DNA of 54,534 nucleotides from Acidobacteriota bacterium (GTDB taxonomy: Bacteria > Acidobacteriota > Terriglobia > Terriglobales > Acidobacteriaceae): contig PJLO01000016.1 of NCBI GenBank assembly GCA_003010405.1, forward strand, positions 1 through 54,534, given 5' to 3'. A program made the position numbers and the translations under genes. The notes beneath the pieces are model-generated. The model worked only from the letters and a program-made list of their open reading frames with translations. It searched no databases and had not been told where the DNA came from. Positions 18,471 to 27,333 of the stretch are shown in pieces (position 1 is the stretch's first letter; each line of letters begins with the position of its first letter).

Positions 18471-19472
18471 TCAGCGATTCCCTTGATTAACCATGTGCGC
18501 CACTTCAGGCAAGGATGAGTGTGCTACCGGGGTTGGCGTAAAGGTGAGCAGCAGCATAACCAATGCCATGAGCGCCATGATTTTGCGTTGGCGGCCTACT
18601 CCAGGCCATTGCGGCACGCCTGGTTGCCGCAATCCGCTCAGTGCCAGCAGAATTGCCCAGATGATCCAGCCGGCCCAGAAAAACCACGCCATTACGACAA
18701 GTGCTCCCACGACCGCCAGGGAAACAAACCTGTGCAAACTTGGCGAAATCGCGAAGACCAGATGACCCCCATCAAGCTGTCCGCCGGGGAGCAGATTCAA
18801 AGCTGTTGCCAGCATCCCGGCCCATCCTGCCAACGCTATGGGATGGAGGTAGTAGTGCGACAGCGCGGGGCCGCCGGGGTGCAGCAGAACATGCCCCAGC
18901 TGAAAGATCAGCGGGAAACCAAACTGCAGATCGGGGTCTGAAATTCCTGCTACGGCGTGAGACAGCCTCAGTCCGGCGAACATTGTGGGAACGGCCACCA
19001 CGAATCCGGCCACTGGTCCTGCAAAGCCGATATCAAACAGAGCTGCACGCGATCTGACAAAGCCGCCAATGCGGATGAAAGCTCCAAGCGTGCCAATCAG
19101 CGTCGGGGCGGGAATGAAGAAGGGGAGAGTAGATTTGACGCGATAGAAGCGGCAAAAGAAGTAATGTCCCAGTTCGTGCGAGAGCAGAATTCCCATGATC
19201 GCCAGAGAGAATGGGACCCCGAGAAGAAGCTCCCGCGGGCTTTTCCATAACCATTGCACGGGGAACAGCGGCAGCAGTTCATCGCCGGTCGCAAAGGCGT
19301 CCAAGTGGTGGTTGAAGTTGTATTGGAGGCGGGCACCCACCAACACAGTGGTGCAGAAGGTGAGGAGCAGCATGACGAGCGGCAGGCCGTAGCGCACCCG
19401 TTGAGCATGCTCTTGCGGATGCGCCTCATCCGCCTCAGAGAAAGAATAAGAATCAGGCACGGACTCAGACAT
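18471..19472 (-). CDS. Site-2 protease (M50 family) membrane protein
   Basis: A 333-residue polytopic membrane metalloprotease of the S2P family. The zinc motif HELGH lies at residues 99-103 in a membrane segment, and the third ligand is in NLLPGGQLDGGH (about 225). At least six hydrophobic segments are visible (for example LPLVMLLLTFCTTVLVGA near 30-50 and two near 250-310). Family members cleave substrates within the membrane. No PDZ domain is present. The gene is convergent with priA. The HU gene lies upstream on the same strand, 58 nt away. No anti-sigma substrate is visible nearby, so the target is unknown. Confidence 0.9.
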   Translation of the reverse strand: MSESVPDSYSFSEADEAHPQEHAQRVRYGLPLVMLLLTFCTTVLVGARLQYNFNHHLDAFATGDELLPLFPVQWLWKSPRELLLGVPFSLAIMGILLSHELGHYFFCRFYRVKSTLPFFIPAPTLIGTLGAFIRIGGFVRSRAALFDIGFAGPVAGFVVAVPTMFAGLRLSHAVAGISDPDLQFGFPLIFQLGHVLLHPGGPALSHYYLHPIALAGWAGMLATALNLLPGGQLDGGHLVFAISPSLHRFVSLAVVGALVVMAWFFWAGWIIWAILLALSGLRQPGVPQWPGVGRQRKIMALMALVMLLLTFTPTPVAHSSLPEVAHMVNQGNR

Positions 19473-19530
19473 CAGGGACGCTCGCTAACGCAAGCGGCAG
19501 AAGAGCAAGCAGCTGCCCGGTGCCGCGCAG

Positions 19531-19800
19531 CTAATCGATGGACTGAAGTTCTTTGCCAGGTTTGAAGCGAACTGCTTTTCCTGGAGGTATGCTGACCTCG
19601 GCTCCGGTGCGCGGATTCCGGCCAATGCCAGTCTTGCGTGGGCGCACGTTAAAGACGCCAAAACCGCGTAGCTCAATGCGATCGCCCTGTGCTAGCGCTC
19701 TTTTCATGCCTTCGAAAACGGTTTCTACCGCGCGCTCAGCTTTTGTCTTAGTGACCCCGGTGCGGTTTACCACTTCATTGATGATGTCAAGTTTAATCAA
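19531..19800 (-). CDS. HU/IHF family DNA-binding protein
   Basis: An 89-residue nucleoid protein of the HU/IHF family. It shows the dimerisation helices (MIKLDIINEVVNRTGVTKTK), the body motif GDRIELRGFGVFNVR, and the DNA-binding arm tip GRNPRTGAEVSIP with the intercalating Pro. The C-terminus ends VRFKPGKELQSID. The start is TTG at 19800, with GGAG 8 nt upstream; the nearby ATG is followed at once by a stop in its own frame. A good promoter lies at 19851-19879. Whether it acts as HU or IHF alpha-like cannot be told from one subunit. Confidence 0.93.
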   Translation of the reverse strand: MIKLDIINEVVNRTGVTKTKAERAVETVFEGMKRALAQGDRIELRGFGVFNVRPRKTGIGRNPRTGAEVSIPPGKAVRFKPGKELQSID

Positions 19801-19850
19801 GCCATCGGCTCCGGCGTTTCAGATTGAAAATCAAGGGCTTACCCCCCATG

Positions 19851-19879
19851 ATGCTAGGTAATTTAAGCCGCCTTGTCAA
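19851..19879 (-). promoter_or_regulatory. Sigma-70-type promoter of the HU gene
   Basis: On the minus strand TTGACA (plus 19874-19879) and TAGCAT (plus 19851-19856) are separated by 17 nt. Transcription should start near 19844, giving a leader of about 45 nt before the TTG start of the HU gene. Confidence 0.7.
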
Positions 19880-19927
19880 CGTCCGGCGCTCTCGCCTGCT
19901 GCTGGCGCGTGTTCAGGTGGCTGGGAG

Positions 19928-19947
19928 CAGCGACGTCTCTGTCGCTG
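19928..19947. repeat. Small hairpin in the HU-dcd intergenic region
   Basis: CAGCGAC at 19928-19934 and GTCGCTG at 19941-19947 form a perfect 7-bp stem around GTCTCT. It lies between divergent genes (HU and dcd). It is not followed by a T-run on either strand. Function unknown. Confidence 0.35.
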
Positions 19948-20076
19948 TCGAGAGCAACTGAAATGGTAAGATGACCTTACGACGCACAAAAGGTTGGTTC
20001 CGGGCAATGGTGGCAAAGCCTTTGTATGCGTGTCAGCAAAAGAGCTATTTAGAGCGAGCGAGGAATTTAGGGCAAA

Positions 20077-20631
20077 ATGGCGATAAAGAACGACCGTTGG
20101 ATTCGGGAAATGGCGCTGAAGAAGGAGATGATCAGTCCCTTCTGCGAGAAACAGGTGCGAAACGGCGTCATTAGCTATGGGCTTTCGTCCTACGGTTATG
20201 ACCTGCGTGTGGCCGACGAGTTCAAGATTTTCACTAACGTAAACTCAGCCATCGTCGACCCCAAAAAGTTTGACGAACGTTCTTTCGTCTCCGTTCGCGC
20301 TGACAGCATCATGGTCCCGCCGAACTCTTTCGCCTTGGCCCGTTCGGTCGAATATTTCAAGATCCCGCGCGATGTGCTGACCATTTGCGTGGGCAAGTCC
20401 ACCTATGCGCGATGCGGAATCATCGTCAACGTCACCCCGTTCGAGCCTGAATGGGAAGGCTTTGTTACCCTGGAGATCAGCAACACAACTCCGCTTCCCG
20501 CAAAGATTTATGCCAACGAGGGCCTCTGCCAGATTCTGTTTTTTCAAGGCGATGAGCCCTGTGAGACCAGCTACAAGGACAAGGCGGGTAAGTACCAGAA
20601 TCAGACCGGCATCGTGTTGCCGAAGCTGTAA
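20077..20631 (+). CDS. dcd: dCTP deaminase
   Basis: A 184-residue dCTP deaminase that converts dCTP to dUTP and ammonia, feeding dTMP synthesis. It shows the N-terminal [13 protein letters not shown], the [12 protein letters not shown] segment and the catalytic region [24 protein letters not shown] that contains the key Arg and Glu. The C-terminal [13 protein letters not shown] closes the trimer active site. Length is typical. The AGGG Shine-Dalgarno lies 5 nt before the ATG. The Sua5/TsaC gene starts 3-6 nt after the stop, so both are one unit. The thymidylate kinase of the same pathway lies 3 kb away on the other strand. Confidence 0.95.
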   Translation: MAIKNDRWIREMALKKEMISPFCEKQVRNGVISYGLSSYGYDLRVADEFKIFTNVNSAIVDPKKFDERSFVSVRADSIMVPPNSFALARSVEYFKIPRDVLTICVGKSTYARCGIIVNVTPFEPEWEGFVTLEISNTTPLPAKIYANEGLCQILFFQGDEPCETSYKDKAGKYQNQTGIVLPKL

Positions 20632-20637
20632 GCTGTG

Positions 20638-21657
20638 ATGAAAACCCTGCGCCTCCGCCTTTCCTCCGACGTGCTCGAGGAAGACCCCGCGTTGCTGGAG
20701 GCCGCCCGGATTCTTCGCGGCGGCGGGTTGGTTGCGTTTCCTACCGAGACGGTTTACGGCTTGGGCGCGAATGCCTTGGATGCTCGGGCGGTGGAGAAGA
20801 TTTTCGCTGCCAAACAGCGTCCGCACTGGGACCCCGTGATTGTCCATGTGGCGGAGGTGGCGGCAGCGCAAGAATTGGCTCTGGAGTGGCCGGATTCTGC
20901 CGAGCGGCTAGCCAGGAGCTTCTGGCCCGGCCCGCTCACAATGTTGCTGCCCCGCTCGGCGAAGATTCCTGATGTTTGCACAGCTGGACGCGAAAAAGCC
21001 GGATTGCGCATGCCCTCCCATCCCGTGGCGCTTGCACTCATTGCCGCGGCTGGAGTGCCGATCGCCGCGCCGAGCGCCAACCGATTTGGACATACCAGTC
21101 CCACTACCGCCGAACACGTGCTCGCAGACTTGGAAGGCCGAATTGACGCCATTCTGGACGGGGGACCATGTGCCGTTGGCGTCGAATCCACCGTGCTGGA
21201 CCCCACAACCGCTCCGGCTGTCATTTATCGACCAGGAGGAGTTACTCCCGAGCAGATTCGCCTGGTGCTGGGCGATGTGGTTGTGGCCGAGCGCGTGATT
21301 GCCGATGAAGTTCCGCCTGAGTCGCTCGAATCTCCCGGTCTCGGAATTCGTCATTATGCCCCGCGAGCGCGGGTGATTCTGGTAGAAAGCGAGGGCGAAC
21401 TGCTGCGGGTAGCTGAGCGCGAAGCGCAGGAGTTTCGGGTTGGAGTGTTGCTGCCGAGCGAGTGGAGCATACCGCGCGAAGGGGTGACTGTGATGCGGTG
21501 GGGAAGTTGGGATAATCCAGAATCGCTTGCGCGCGATCTGTATCTGCAGATGCGCGCACTAGATGCCCAGGCAGTCGAGGTCATTATCTGCCCCGTGCCG
21601 CCTCCTAAGGGGATAGGACTGGCTATACGGGACCGCCTGCGTAAGGCTGCTGAATAG
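20638..21657 (+). CDS. Threonylcarbamoyl-AMP synthase (Sua5/TsaC)
   Basis: A 339-residue Sua5-type enzyme that makes threonylcarbamoyl-AMP from Thr, bicarbonate and ATP for the universal tRNA modification t6A37. The YrdC domain (about 15-205) shows FPTETVYGLGANA, KQRPHWDPVIVHV, PGPLTMLLP and APSANRFGHTSPT. The Sua5 C-terminal Rossmann-like domain follows (about 215-339), which distinguishes it from short TsaC. The ATG at 20638 follows an in-frame GTG at 20635; either could initiate. It sits right after dcd in the same operon. Confidence 0.9.
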   Translation: MKTLRLRLSSDVLEEDPALLEAARILRGGGLVAFPTETVYGLGANALDARAVEKIFAAKQRPHWDPVIVHVAEVAAAQELALEWPDSAERLARSFWPGPLTMLLPRSAKIPDVCTAGREKAGLRMPSHPVALALIAAAGVPIAAPSANRFGHTSPTTAEHVLADLEGRIDAILDGGPCAVGVESTVLDPTTAPAVIYRPGGVTPEQIRLVLGDVVVAERVIADEVPPESLESPGLGIRHYAPRARVILVESEGELLRVAEREAQEFRVGVLLPSEWSIPREGVTVMRWGSWDNPESLARDLYLQMRALDAQAVEVIICPVPPPKGIGLAIRDRLRKAAE

Positions 21658-21692
21658 AAGAGCACCGCGCAAACGGGCGGGGTCCCAAATAG

Positions 21693-22112
21693 TTAGCGCG
21701 AAAGAGCCTGTTTTGTGTCTTCGGCTTCTTTGAACATGTAACGAATGCTGGATTTGTAAATCAGAAGGTTGGACTGCCCTCCGCTCCGATTGAGCTTGAT
21801 CGAGTTCTTGTCATACCACTCGATTATTCCGTGCAGTTCCTCGCCATCGCGAGTCACAACGACCATCGGAGTTTTGCTCTGCATCTGTTTTTGATAATAG
21901 AAATTTTCCGCGTGAGTTTGTTCCATGGGTGCAGCTTTCTTTGCCTGCGACACCACGGAGGTTCGTCCGGCAGAGCGTTCGCGACGTTCTGCAGCCGCTT
22001 CCGAAGCTCGAGCCTGCTCGCGGTTTAGCGAAGGCCGGATCAATTTTCGGTTTGCAAAGCTCTCCGGTTCGGGTGCCCGAACTACGGCGGTAGAATCAAG
22101 TCCGCTTTTCAT
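21693..22112 (-). CDS. Hfq-like Sm protein with long N-terminal extension
   Basis: A 139-residue protein whose C-terminal about 65 residues resemble the Hfq Sm fold: FYYQKQMQSKTPMVVVTRDG, then GIIEWYDKNSIKL, then LLIYKSSIRYMF. Hfq binds small RNAs and mRNAs as a hexamer. Canonical Hfq has the Sm core first and the motif YKH in Sm2; here about 65 polar, basic/Ala-rich residues precede the core, and the motif reads YKS. I chose ATG 22112 because GGGGAGAGG lies 5 nt upstream; the longer frame to 22166 lacks such a site. The extension may be an RNA-binding tail, which is inference. It is convergent with the Sua5 gene. Confidence 0.75.
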   Translation of the reverse strand: MKSGLDSTAVVRAPEPESFANRKLIRPSLNREQARASEAAAERRERSAGRTSVVSQAKKAAPMEQTHAENFYYQKQMQSKTPMVVVTRDGEELHGIIEWYDKNSIKLNRSGGQSNLLIYKSSIRYMFKEAEDTKQALSR

Positions 22113-22371
22113 GTTGGCCTCTCCCCAGCGGAAGTATGAAATCAAAACTATTGATTTGCGATACACCTGAAAACTCTACCCAGGACACGGGAGCATGGGC
22201 GCGATTAAGGCGCGAAACTCATTCCCGGAAGAGAAGATGCAATTAGATTCGTGCCTAAAACCTAACACAGGCGCGAGGCTAAAACAAATAATTGTGACCG
22301 CAAGGATAAGACGAAAGAAGCTGCTTTCGGGATGCCAAGCGACACAGTCCGGCGGTAAAAAAAGCGGGAGT

Positions 22372-23466
22372 TTAAATTTCAATCGAGCTGGAAAACCCAT
22401 CCAGCGAGAGCGAGCGCAGCAGATTGCGGCGCATACCACTTTGTATCTCACTTAGGCCTTCACTAGCGCGCACGATCCAAGCAAAAGTTACTTGCCCGGC
22501 GATTCGGATCAAATCCTCTTTTAAATCCTGGTTGCGTAGCAACTCGTCGGACCCCGATTTGAGAAACAGTAAGTCTTCAAGAATTGAATAGAGCGTCGAA
22601 ACAAGCAGATCGGTTTTTCCCTTTCCTTCGGCTCCGGCCCGGTAGGATTCGGTTGCGCGGAACAGCGCCGAGTGGTCGCTTTCACCCAGAGCAGTGGTAA
22701 GCAGCGTCAGCGCGTTCTGGCGCGCCGTTAGATATCCGTTCAGGTCAAAGCTGCGGGCGCGTCCCACAGCGCCTCCGCAGAGCCTCGCCACCAGTTTTTT
22801 CTGCTGCGCTGTCCATTCGGTGCGCAGAGCCAGGTCCTGCGCGATCTCCTCTGCCGTTAAGGGAGCCAGGGTCAACGTTATACAACGGGAGCGCGTGGTC
22901 GGCAGCAGCGCATTGGAATTTTCGGCCAACAGAAACAGTGTGGCGAACTCGGGAGGCTCCTCCAGAACCTTGAGCAGCGCGTTCGCCGCTTCTTTCACGA
23001 AGTTCGATTCGGAGAAGATGTAGAACTTCTGCCGACCTTCCGACGGGCGGTAATAGATTTCGCCGATCACGTATCGAACCTGATCCACTTTAACCAGCAT
23101 CTGCGGCGGATCGGGGGGAATTACGAGAACGTCGGGATGGGTCTGGACGAAAATGCGCGTTTCGCGTTTGTCGCTCTCGCGCAAATTTTCACGGGCATCC
23201 ACGGCTTCCGCAAAGCGCTGGTCCAGCGCGTCGGCCTGTGCAATTCGTTCGCAGTTGCGGCAGACTCCACAGAAGTCGGGCAGTCCGTCCTCGGCAACGG
23301 GGCGCTCCAGGCAGTTCACGGCTTTTGCGACCATTTGTGCCAGCGTGAACTTTCCCGCGCCGCGCGTCCCGGTCAAGATGATGCCGTGGGGCAGGTGGTC
23401 GCGGGCGATCATCTCGCGCAGGCGTCTGACCGTCTCGGAATTTCCGTGAAACTGTTCGAAGCTCAT
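22372..23466 (-). CDS. holB: DNA polymerase III delta-prime subunit (clamp loader)
   Basis: A 364-residue clamp-loader ATPase-like protein. It carries the P-loop GTRGAGKFT (near residues 32-40), the zinc-binding Cys group CGVCRNCERI (about 66-76), Walker B-like FIFSESNFVKEAANALLK and the SRC motif TTRSRCITL (about 195). The SRC Arg is the trans-acting Arg finger in delta-prime. The P-loop retains Lys, unlike E. coli HolB, so nucleotide binding is possible. The start is 2 nt after the stop of tmk, and tmk-holB is a classical operon. The C-terminal collar domain is present. Confidence 0.88.
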   Translation of the reverse strand: MSFEQFHGNSETVRRLREMIARDHLPHGIILTGTRGAGKFTLAQMVAKAVNCLERPVAEDGLPDFCGVCRNCERIAQADALDQRFAEAVDARENLRESDKRETRIFVQTHPDVLVIPPDPPQMLVKVDQVRYVIGEIYYRPSEGRQKFYIFSESNFVKEAANALLKVLEEPPEFATLFLLAENSNALLPTTRSRCITLTLAPLTAEEIAQDLALRTEWTAQQKKLVARLCGGAVGRARSFDLNGYLTARQNALTLLTTALGESDHSALFRATESYRAGAEGKGKTDLLVSTLYSILEDLLFLKSGSDELLRNQDLKEDLIRIAGQVTFAWIVRASEGLSEIQSGMRRNLLRSLSLDGFSSSIEI

Positions 23467-23468
23467 AG

Positions 23469-24164
23469 TCAGCTCTGATTATCCAGCAGGCGCTCACGCA
23501 CGATTGCCACAATTGATTTGTGCACGGCATCAAATGGCCGGCGTGCGTCGATCATCACCACGCGACTGGTTTCGCGGCGGGCAATTGCCCGGAATTGTTG
23601 GTGTACGCGTTCGTAAAACTCCCGATTTTCCTGTTCGAAGCGATTTTCATCAGCATCGCTTCCGAAGGCGAGGTTTCGTCTGCGCGCCCTTGCCACGCAG
23701 GTCGCAACGTCGTTGTCCAAAAGGAACGTGATGTCCGGTTGCAATCCGAGACAGATCACGCTATGCAGATTAAGAACCGCGTCCACCCCAAGCTGCCTTC
23801 CCGCGCCCTGGTACGCCTCGGATGAATCCGTATAGCGGTCGCACAACACCCATATGCCGCGATTAAGTGCCGGGAGAACTACTTCCGAAATCAGTTGCGC
23901 CCGCGAAGCAAACATCAGTGCTAACTCTGACAGGGGGTCTAATCCACGCGTGCGCGAATCGAGCAGAATGCCGCGAATTCGCTCTCCGATCTGGGTGCCG
24001 CCGGGTTCTCGGGTGGTCACCACTTCCAGTCCCTGGGCACGCAATACCACAGCGAGCTGTTCCACGTGCGTACTCTTGCCGCAGCCGTCCAGCCCTTCGA
24101 AGGTAATAAACCGCCCAACTTTTGATCGGTGGTGCACAGGGGAATGATAACAAAGCGGGGACAC
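23469..24164 (-). CDS. tmk: Thymidylate kinase
   Basis: A 231-residue kinase converting dTMP to dTDP. The P-loop FEGLDGCGKST lies near residues 22-32. Further motifs are TTREPGGTQIGE, the DR(Y) motif CDRYTDSSEAYQGAGRQ and LDNDVATCVARARRR. The GTG at 24164 gives a short N-terminal extension without homology, and a second in-frame GTG nine codons later is equally possible; neither has a clear Shine-Dalgarno. It forms an operon with holB (2-nt gap). Upstream, the divergent M61 peptidase gene starts about 135 nt away. Confidence 0.93.
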   Translation of the reverse strand: MSPLCYHSPVHHRSKVGRFITFEGLDGCGKSTHVEQLAVVLRAQGLEVVTTREPGGTQIGERIRGILLDSRTRGLDPLSELALMFASRAQLISEVVLPALNRGIWVLCDRYTDSSEAYQGAGRQLGVDAVLNLHSVICLGLQPDITFLLDNDVATCVARARRRNLAFGSDADENRFEQENREFYERVHQQFRAIARRETSRVVMIDARRPFDAVHKSIVAIVRERLLDNQS

Positions 24165-24298
24165 TTCTCTTCGAATTGCGAATTCTGGATCTGCTAAACT
24201 CCAAAACTTGTAGCCGAGGGTATTTTCTACGTGCCCTGCAAACAGCTTGCGTCTTCGAGAGTTTCACTTTGGCATCCAATTTGTTTTTAGGAGCTGTA

Positions 24299-26242
24299 AT
24301 GCGACAGTGGCGTTATGCTTGGCTGGTTGTGGCCTTCGGAATCGCCTCCGCGTTTGCCCAGAGTGGTCCGGTTCAGAGCAGCTCGATCAAGACCTCCGGC
24401 TTCTCACTGGTGGAAACCTTGGCGGTGGACGCTACCGATGCGCCGCGAAAGGTTTTTCATGCCCGGTTGACGATTCCCGCCAAGCCCGGCGACTTCGTGC
24501 TTTTTTACCCCAAGTGGATACCGGGAGAACATGCTCCCCTGGGCCCGTTGGCGAATGCCGCTGGAATCTATTTCCGTTCCAATGGACAGGATCTCAAATG
24601 GCGTCGCGACCCGGTGGATTTGTACGCTTTCCATGTGGACGTGCCGAAAGGAGCCATCTCGATTGATGTCGCGCTCGATTACCTGAGCCCGGTTGAAACG
24701 CAGGGTGACTTTAGCGCAGGATCTTCGGCGACTGAAAAACTCGCGGTACTTTCGTGGAACTGGCTTGTCTTTTATCCGAAGGGGTATAGCACGGATGAGA
24801 TTGGCGTGAGCGCTTCGCTCAAACTGCCCCCCGACTGGCAGTGGGGAACCGCACTGCCGCATTCCGCTCACGCCCCGGGCTCGATTGAATTCAAGCTGGC
24901 CTCCCTCACGACACTGGTTGATTCGCCTGTGCAGATGGGGCAGTACTTGAAGAAGATCCCTTTGCAGAAAGGGCAGGGGCCCGCGCACGAACTCGATATT
25001 GCGGCGGATTCGGCGGCAGCTCTGGAAATCTCTGCGCAGCAGACAAAAGCCTTCGAAAATCTGGTGGCGGAAGCCAGCGCGCTTTTCGGAGCGCATCATT
25101 ACCGCGATTATCATTTTCTGCTTACACTGAGCGACCATGTTGCGCAGTTCGGCCTGGAGCATCACGAGTCCAACGACAGCCGTATCGGAGAGGGATACCT
25201 CACAGATTCCGCGCAGTGGACGCTGGAAGCGGCGCTGCTGCCGCACGAATTCACCCATTCATGGAATGGGAAGTACCGTCGTCCAGCGGGACTCGCCACG
25301 CCCGATTACCAAGCTCCCACGGAAGGGAATCTGCTCTGGGTTTATGAGGGGATGACTCAATATTTCGGCTTTGTGCTGAGCGGACGCAGCGGCTTGCAGA
25401 CGCCGGAGGACTGGCGAGAAAAAATGGCAGACATTGCGATGAATTTCTCGCATCGCCCCGGACGCAACTGGCGTCCGCTGGAGGACACGGCCGTGGCCGC
25501 ACAGACTCTTTACGGCACTGGCGAAGCATTCACCAATTACCGCCGCTGCTTGGATTACTACGACGAAGGCGCGCTGATTTGGCTGGAGGTCGACACAATC
25601 ATTCGCCAGAAGAGCGGCGGAACGAAATCGCTGGACGACTTCGCCCGTCTGTTCTTTGGCGGCAAGAACACGCCGCCGGAAATGAAGACCTACACTTTCG
25701 AAGACGTAGTGAAGACTCTCCACCAGGTGCAGCCCTTTGATTGGCGAGGCTTTCTTACGGGCCGCATTCTGAAGGTAGCCAGGCAGGCTCCGCTCGGAGG
25801 TATTACAGATAGCGGGTGGATGCTGGTTTACACCGACCAGCCGAACGCAATTGAAAAACTACGCGAACAGCAGGGCAATGCTTTTGATTTGACTGCCTCG
25901 TTGGAGCTTACTATCGGCAAGGATGGTGTGGTGGATGACGCAATCGAGGGCGGAGTAGCGGCGAAGAGCGGAGTTGCGCCTGGCATGAAGATCATTGCTG
26001 TCAATGGCCGAAAGTACTCAAAGGAGTTCCTGCTTGCAGCAATGCGCCAGTCACAGCAATCGCACCAACCCATGCAACTGCTGATAGAAAATTCTGAGTA
26101 CTATCGCACCGTCTCGCTCAACTACTTTGATGGCCCCCGGTTCCCCCATCTCGTGCGCGATATGAGCAAGGCTGACATTTTGAGCGACATCATCAGACCA
26201 AAGGTTACGACGCTGCCGATGCCGGGTCCGTTTGCGGAGTAA
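24299..26242 (+). CDS. M61 family (glycyl aminopeptidase-like) secreted peptidase with PDZ domain
   Basis: A 647-residue exported metallopeptidase. A signal peptide is clear (MRQWRYAWLVVAFGIASAFAQ). The zinc motif HEFTH lies at 316-320 within LPHEFTHSWNGKYRRP, and the third ligand probably lies in WVYEGMTQYFG (about 355). A PDZ domain fills the C-terminal region (about 530-610, GVAPGMKIIAVNG). Family M61 includes glycyl aminopeptidases that trim N-terminal Gly/Ala. I chose ATG 24299 because AGGAG lies 4-5 nt upstream and the signal peptide begins there; the frame is open further upstream to 24122. It is monocistronic and convergent with the EamA gene. Confidence 0.9.
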   Translation: MRQWRYAWLVVAFGIASAFAQSGPVQSSSIKTSGFSLVETLAVDATDAPRKVFHARLTIPAKPGDFVLFYPKWIPGEHAPLGPLANAAGIYFRSNGQDLKWRRDPVDLYAFHVDVPKGAISIDVALDYLSPVETQGDFSAGSSATEKLAVLSWNWLVFYPKGYSTDEIGVSASLKLPPDWQWGTALPHSAHAPGSIEFKLASLTTLVDSPVQMGQYLKKIPLQKGQGPAHELDIAADSAAALEISAQQTKAFENLVAEASALFGAHHYRDYHFLLTLSDHVAQFGLEHHESNDSRIGEGYLTDSAQWTLEAALLPHEFTHSWNGKYRRPAGLATPDYQAPTEGNLLWVYEGMTQYFGFVLSGRSGLQTPEDWREKMADIAMNFSHRPGRNWRPLEDTAVAAQTLYGTGEAFTNYRRCLDYYDEGALIWLEVDTIIRQKSGGTKSLDDFARLFFGGKNTPPEMKTYTFEDVVKTLHQVQPFDWRGFLTGRILKVARQAPLGGITDSGWMLVYTDQPNAIEKLREQQGNAFDLTASLELTIGKDGVVDDAIEGGVAAKSGVAPGMKIIAVNGRKYSKEFLLAAMRQSQQSHQPMQLLIENSEYYRTVSLNYFDGPRFPHLVRDMSKADILSDIIRPKVTTLPMPGPFAE

Positions 26243-26311
26243 GCTGCCGATACGCGGCCGTTTCGTCACATTGGCCCACTGAAGTCGAATGCAGGCCATT
26301 ATGTTCTTCCA

Positions 26312-27214
26312 TCAGCGTGGCTGAATCTTTGGGATTTGACCCCGACGATGTTGCAGATACGCGTAGGCCGAGGCGCAGGCCACCAGTGTGCCTAGCGCGC
26401 CCTGGAGCCAGTCTATGCCTGCGTAGTCGGTGAGCAGGTGGATGGCCCAGAGCATTGGCACCTGCCACAGTTCTACAACCCGCGTGTAGAAGGCTCCGAG
26501 CAGTGACATAACTGTGTTCATGTAGAAGTATCCGGTAAGGCCGACCATGGCGACCAGAAGCATGGCGCACCACATCAGAGGCGAGAGCCTCTGGATACCA
26601 CTCTGACTGGCGACGCCTAGAAAGACCCCGCCGAGTGCTCCGCCTAGAAGGGCGGGAGCTATGAGCCAGAAGAGATGTTCGTCTTTTCTCTGGGCACGCT
26701 CCCAGACTTTGTAGGTTGCGGCGCGCGATGCGAGAGCAATGGTGAGAAACACAATGCCGCGGCCCGCGTTCAGTATGGTTCCGGGTTCACGCACGGCTTG
26801 CGCGGCGAAGAGGATGAGCGCGGTGGTCAGGACGAAGAGGGTGCGCCGCTCGTAGCTGCGGTGGTCGCCACGCACATAGGCCAGAATCAGAGAATCGAGC
26901 AGCAGAACAGACTGCGTTACGCGCCCACTGAGCAATCCGATTGCTCCAAACCAGCCGATGAAGGTCAGCCCTCCAGTAACGACGCGCAGCAGCGCGAGCC
27001 GCGGGGACCGCGGGAGCCACTGGTTTCGCGCGGGCCGTACGATGAGCGCCAGCAGGGCGAGAGCCAGCAGAGACCGGTAGACGAGAATTGTGGCCAGCGA
27101 CAGGTGAGCGTGGCGGACCAGCAATTCGACGGAAACCGTGATGCCCACCTCGGAGGCAACCATGCCAGCCAATGGTGCGCGACTCCAGAACGTCTCTGTC
27201 TTTTGATCAACCAA
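26312..27214 (-). CDS. EamA/DMT-family membrane transporter
   Basis: A 300-residue integral membrane protein of the drug/metabolite transporter superfamily. About ten hydrophobic helices are visible, arranged as two EamA repeats (about 10-135 and 160-290), with short loops and a basic C-terminal tail. The substrate cannot be told; the family exports amino acids, nucleosides or drugs. The start is TTG at 27214; GGGGAG lies about 14 nt upstream, farther than usual, but the first helix requires most of this N-terminus. A terminator between this gene and the acyl-CoA synthetase upstream suggests its own transcript. Confidence 0.85.
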   Translation of the reverse strand: MVDQKTETFWSRAPLAGMVASEVGITVSVELLVRHAHLSLATILVYRSLLALALLALIVRPARNQWLPRSPRLALLRVVTGGLTFIGWFGAIGLLSGRVTQSVLLLDSLILAYVRGDHRSYERRTLFVLTTALILFAAQAVREPGTILNAGRGIVFLTIALASRAATYKVWERAQRKDEHLFWLIAPALLGGALGGVFLGVASQSGIQRLSPLMWCAMLLVAMVGLTGYFYMNTVMSLLGAFYTRVVELWQVPMLWAIHLLTDYAGIDWLQGALGTLVACASAYAYLQHRRGQIPKIQPR

Positions 27215-27282
27215 AACTATTCACCAGCTCCCCGCGAGGTGATGTGAGAATTTAATTACACCGCGATTTTATCTTGCCCTAT

Positions 27283-27310
27283 ACAAAAAACGAGGCGCTT
27301 TAGCGCCTCG
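27283..27310 (-). terminator. Rho-independent terminator after the acyl-CoA synthetase gene
   Basis: Read on the minus strand, CGAGGCGC pairs with GCGCCTCG (plus 27291-27298 and 27303-27310) across a 4-nt loop and is followed by a TTTTTT run (plus 27285-27290). It lies 24 nt beyond the stop of the acyl-CoA synthetase gene. Confidence 0.88.
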
Positions 27311-27333
27311 TGTGCTGCTGCAGTTTGAACAAG

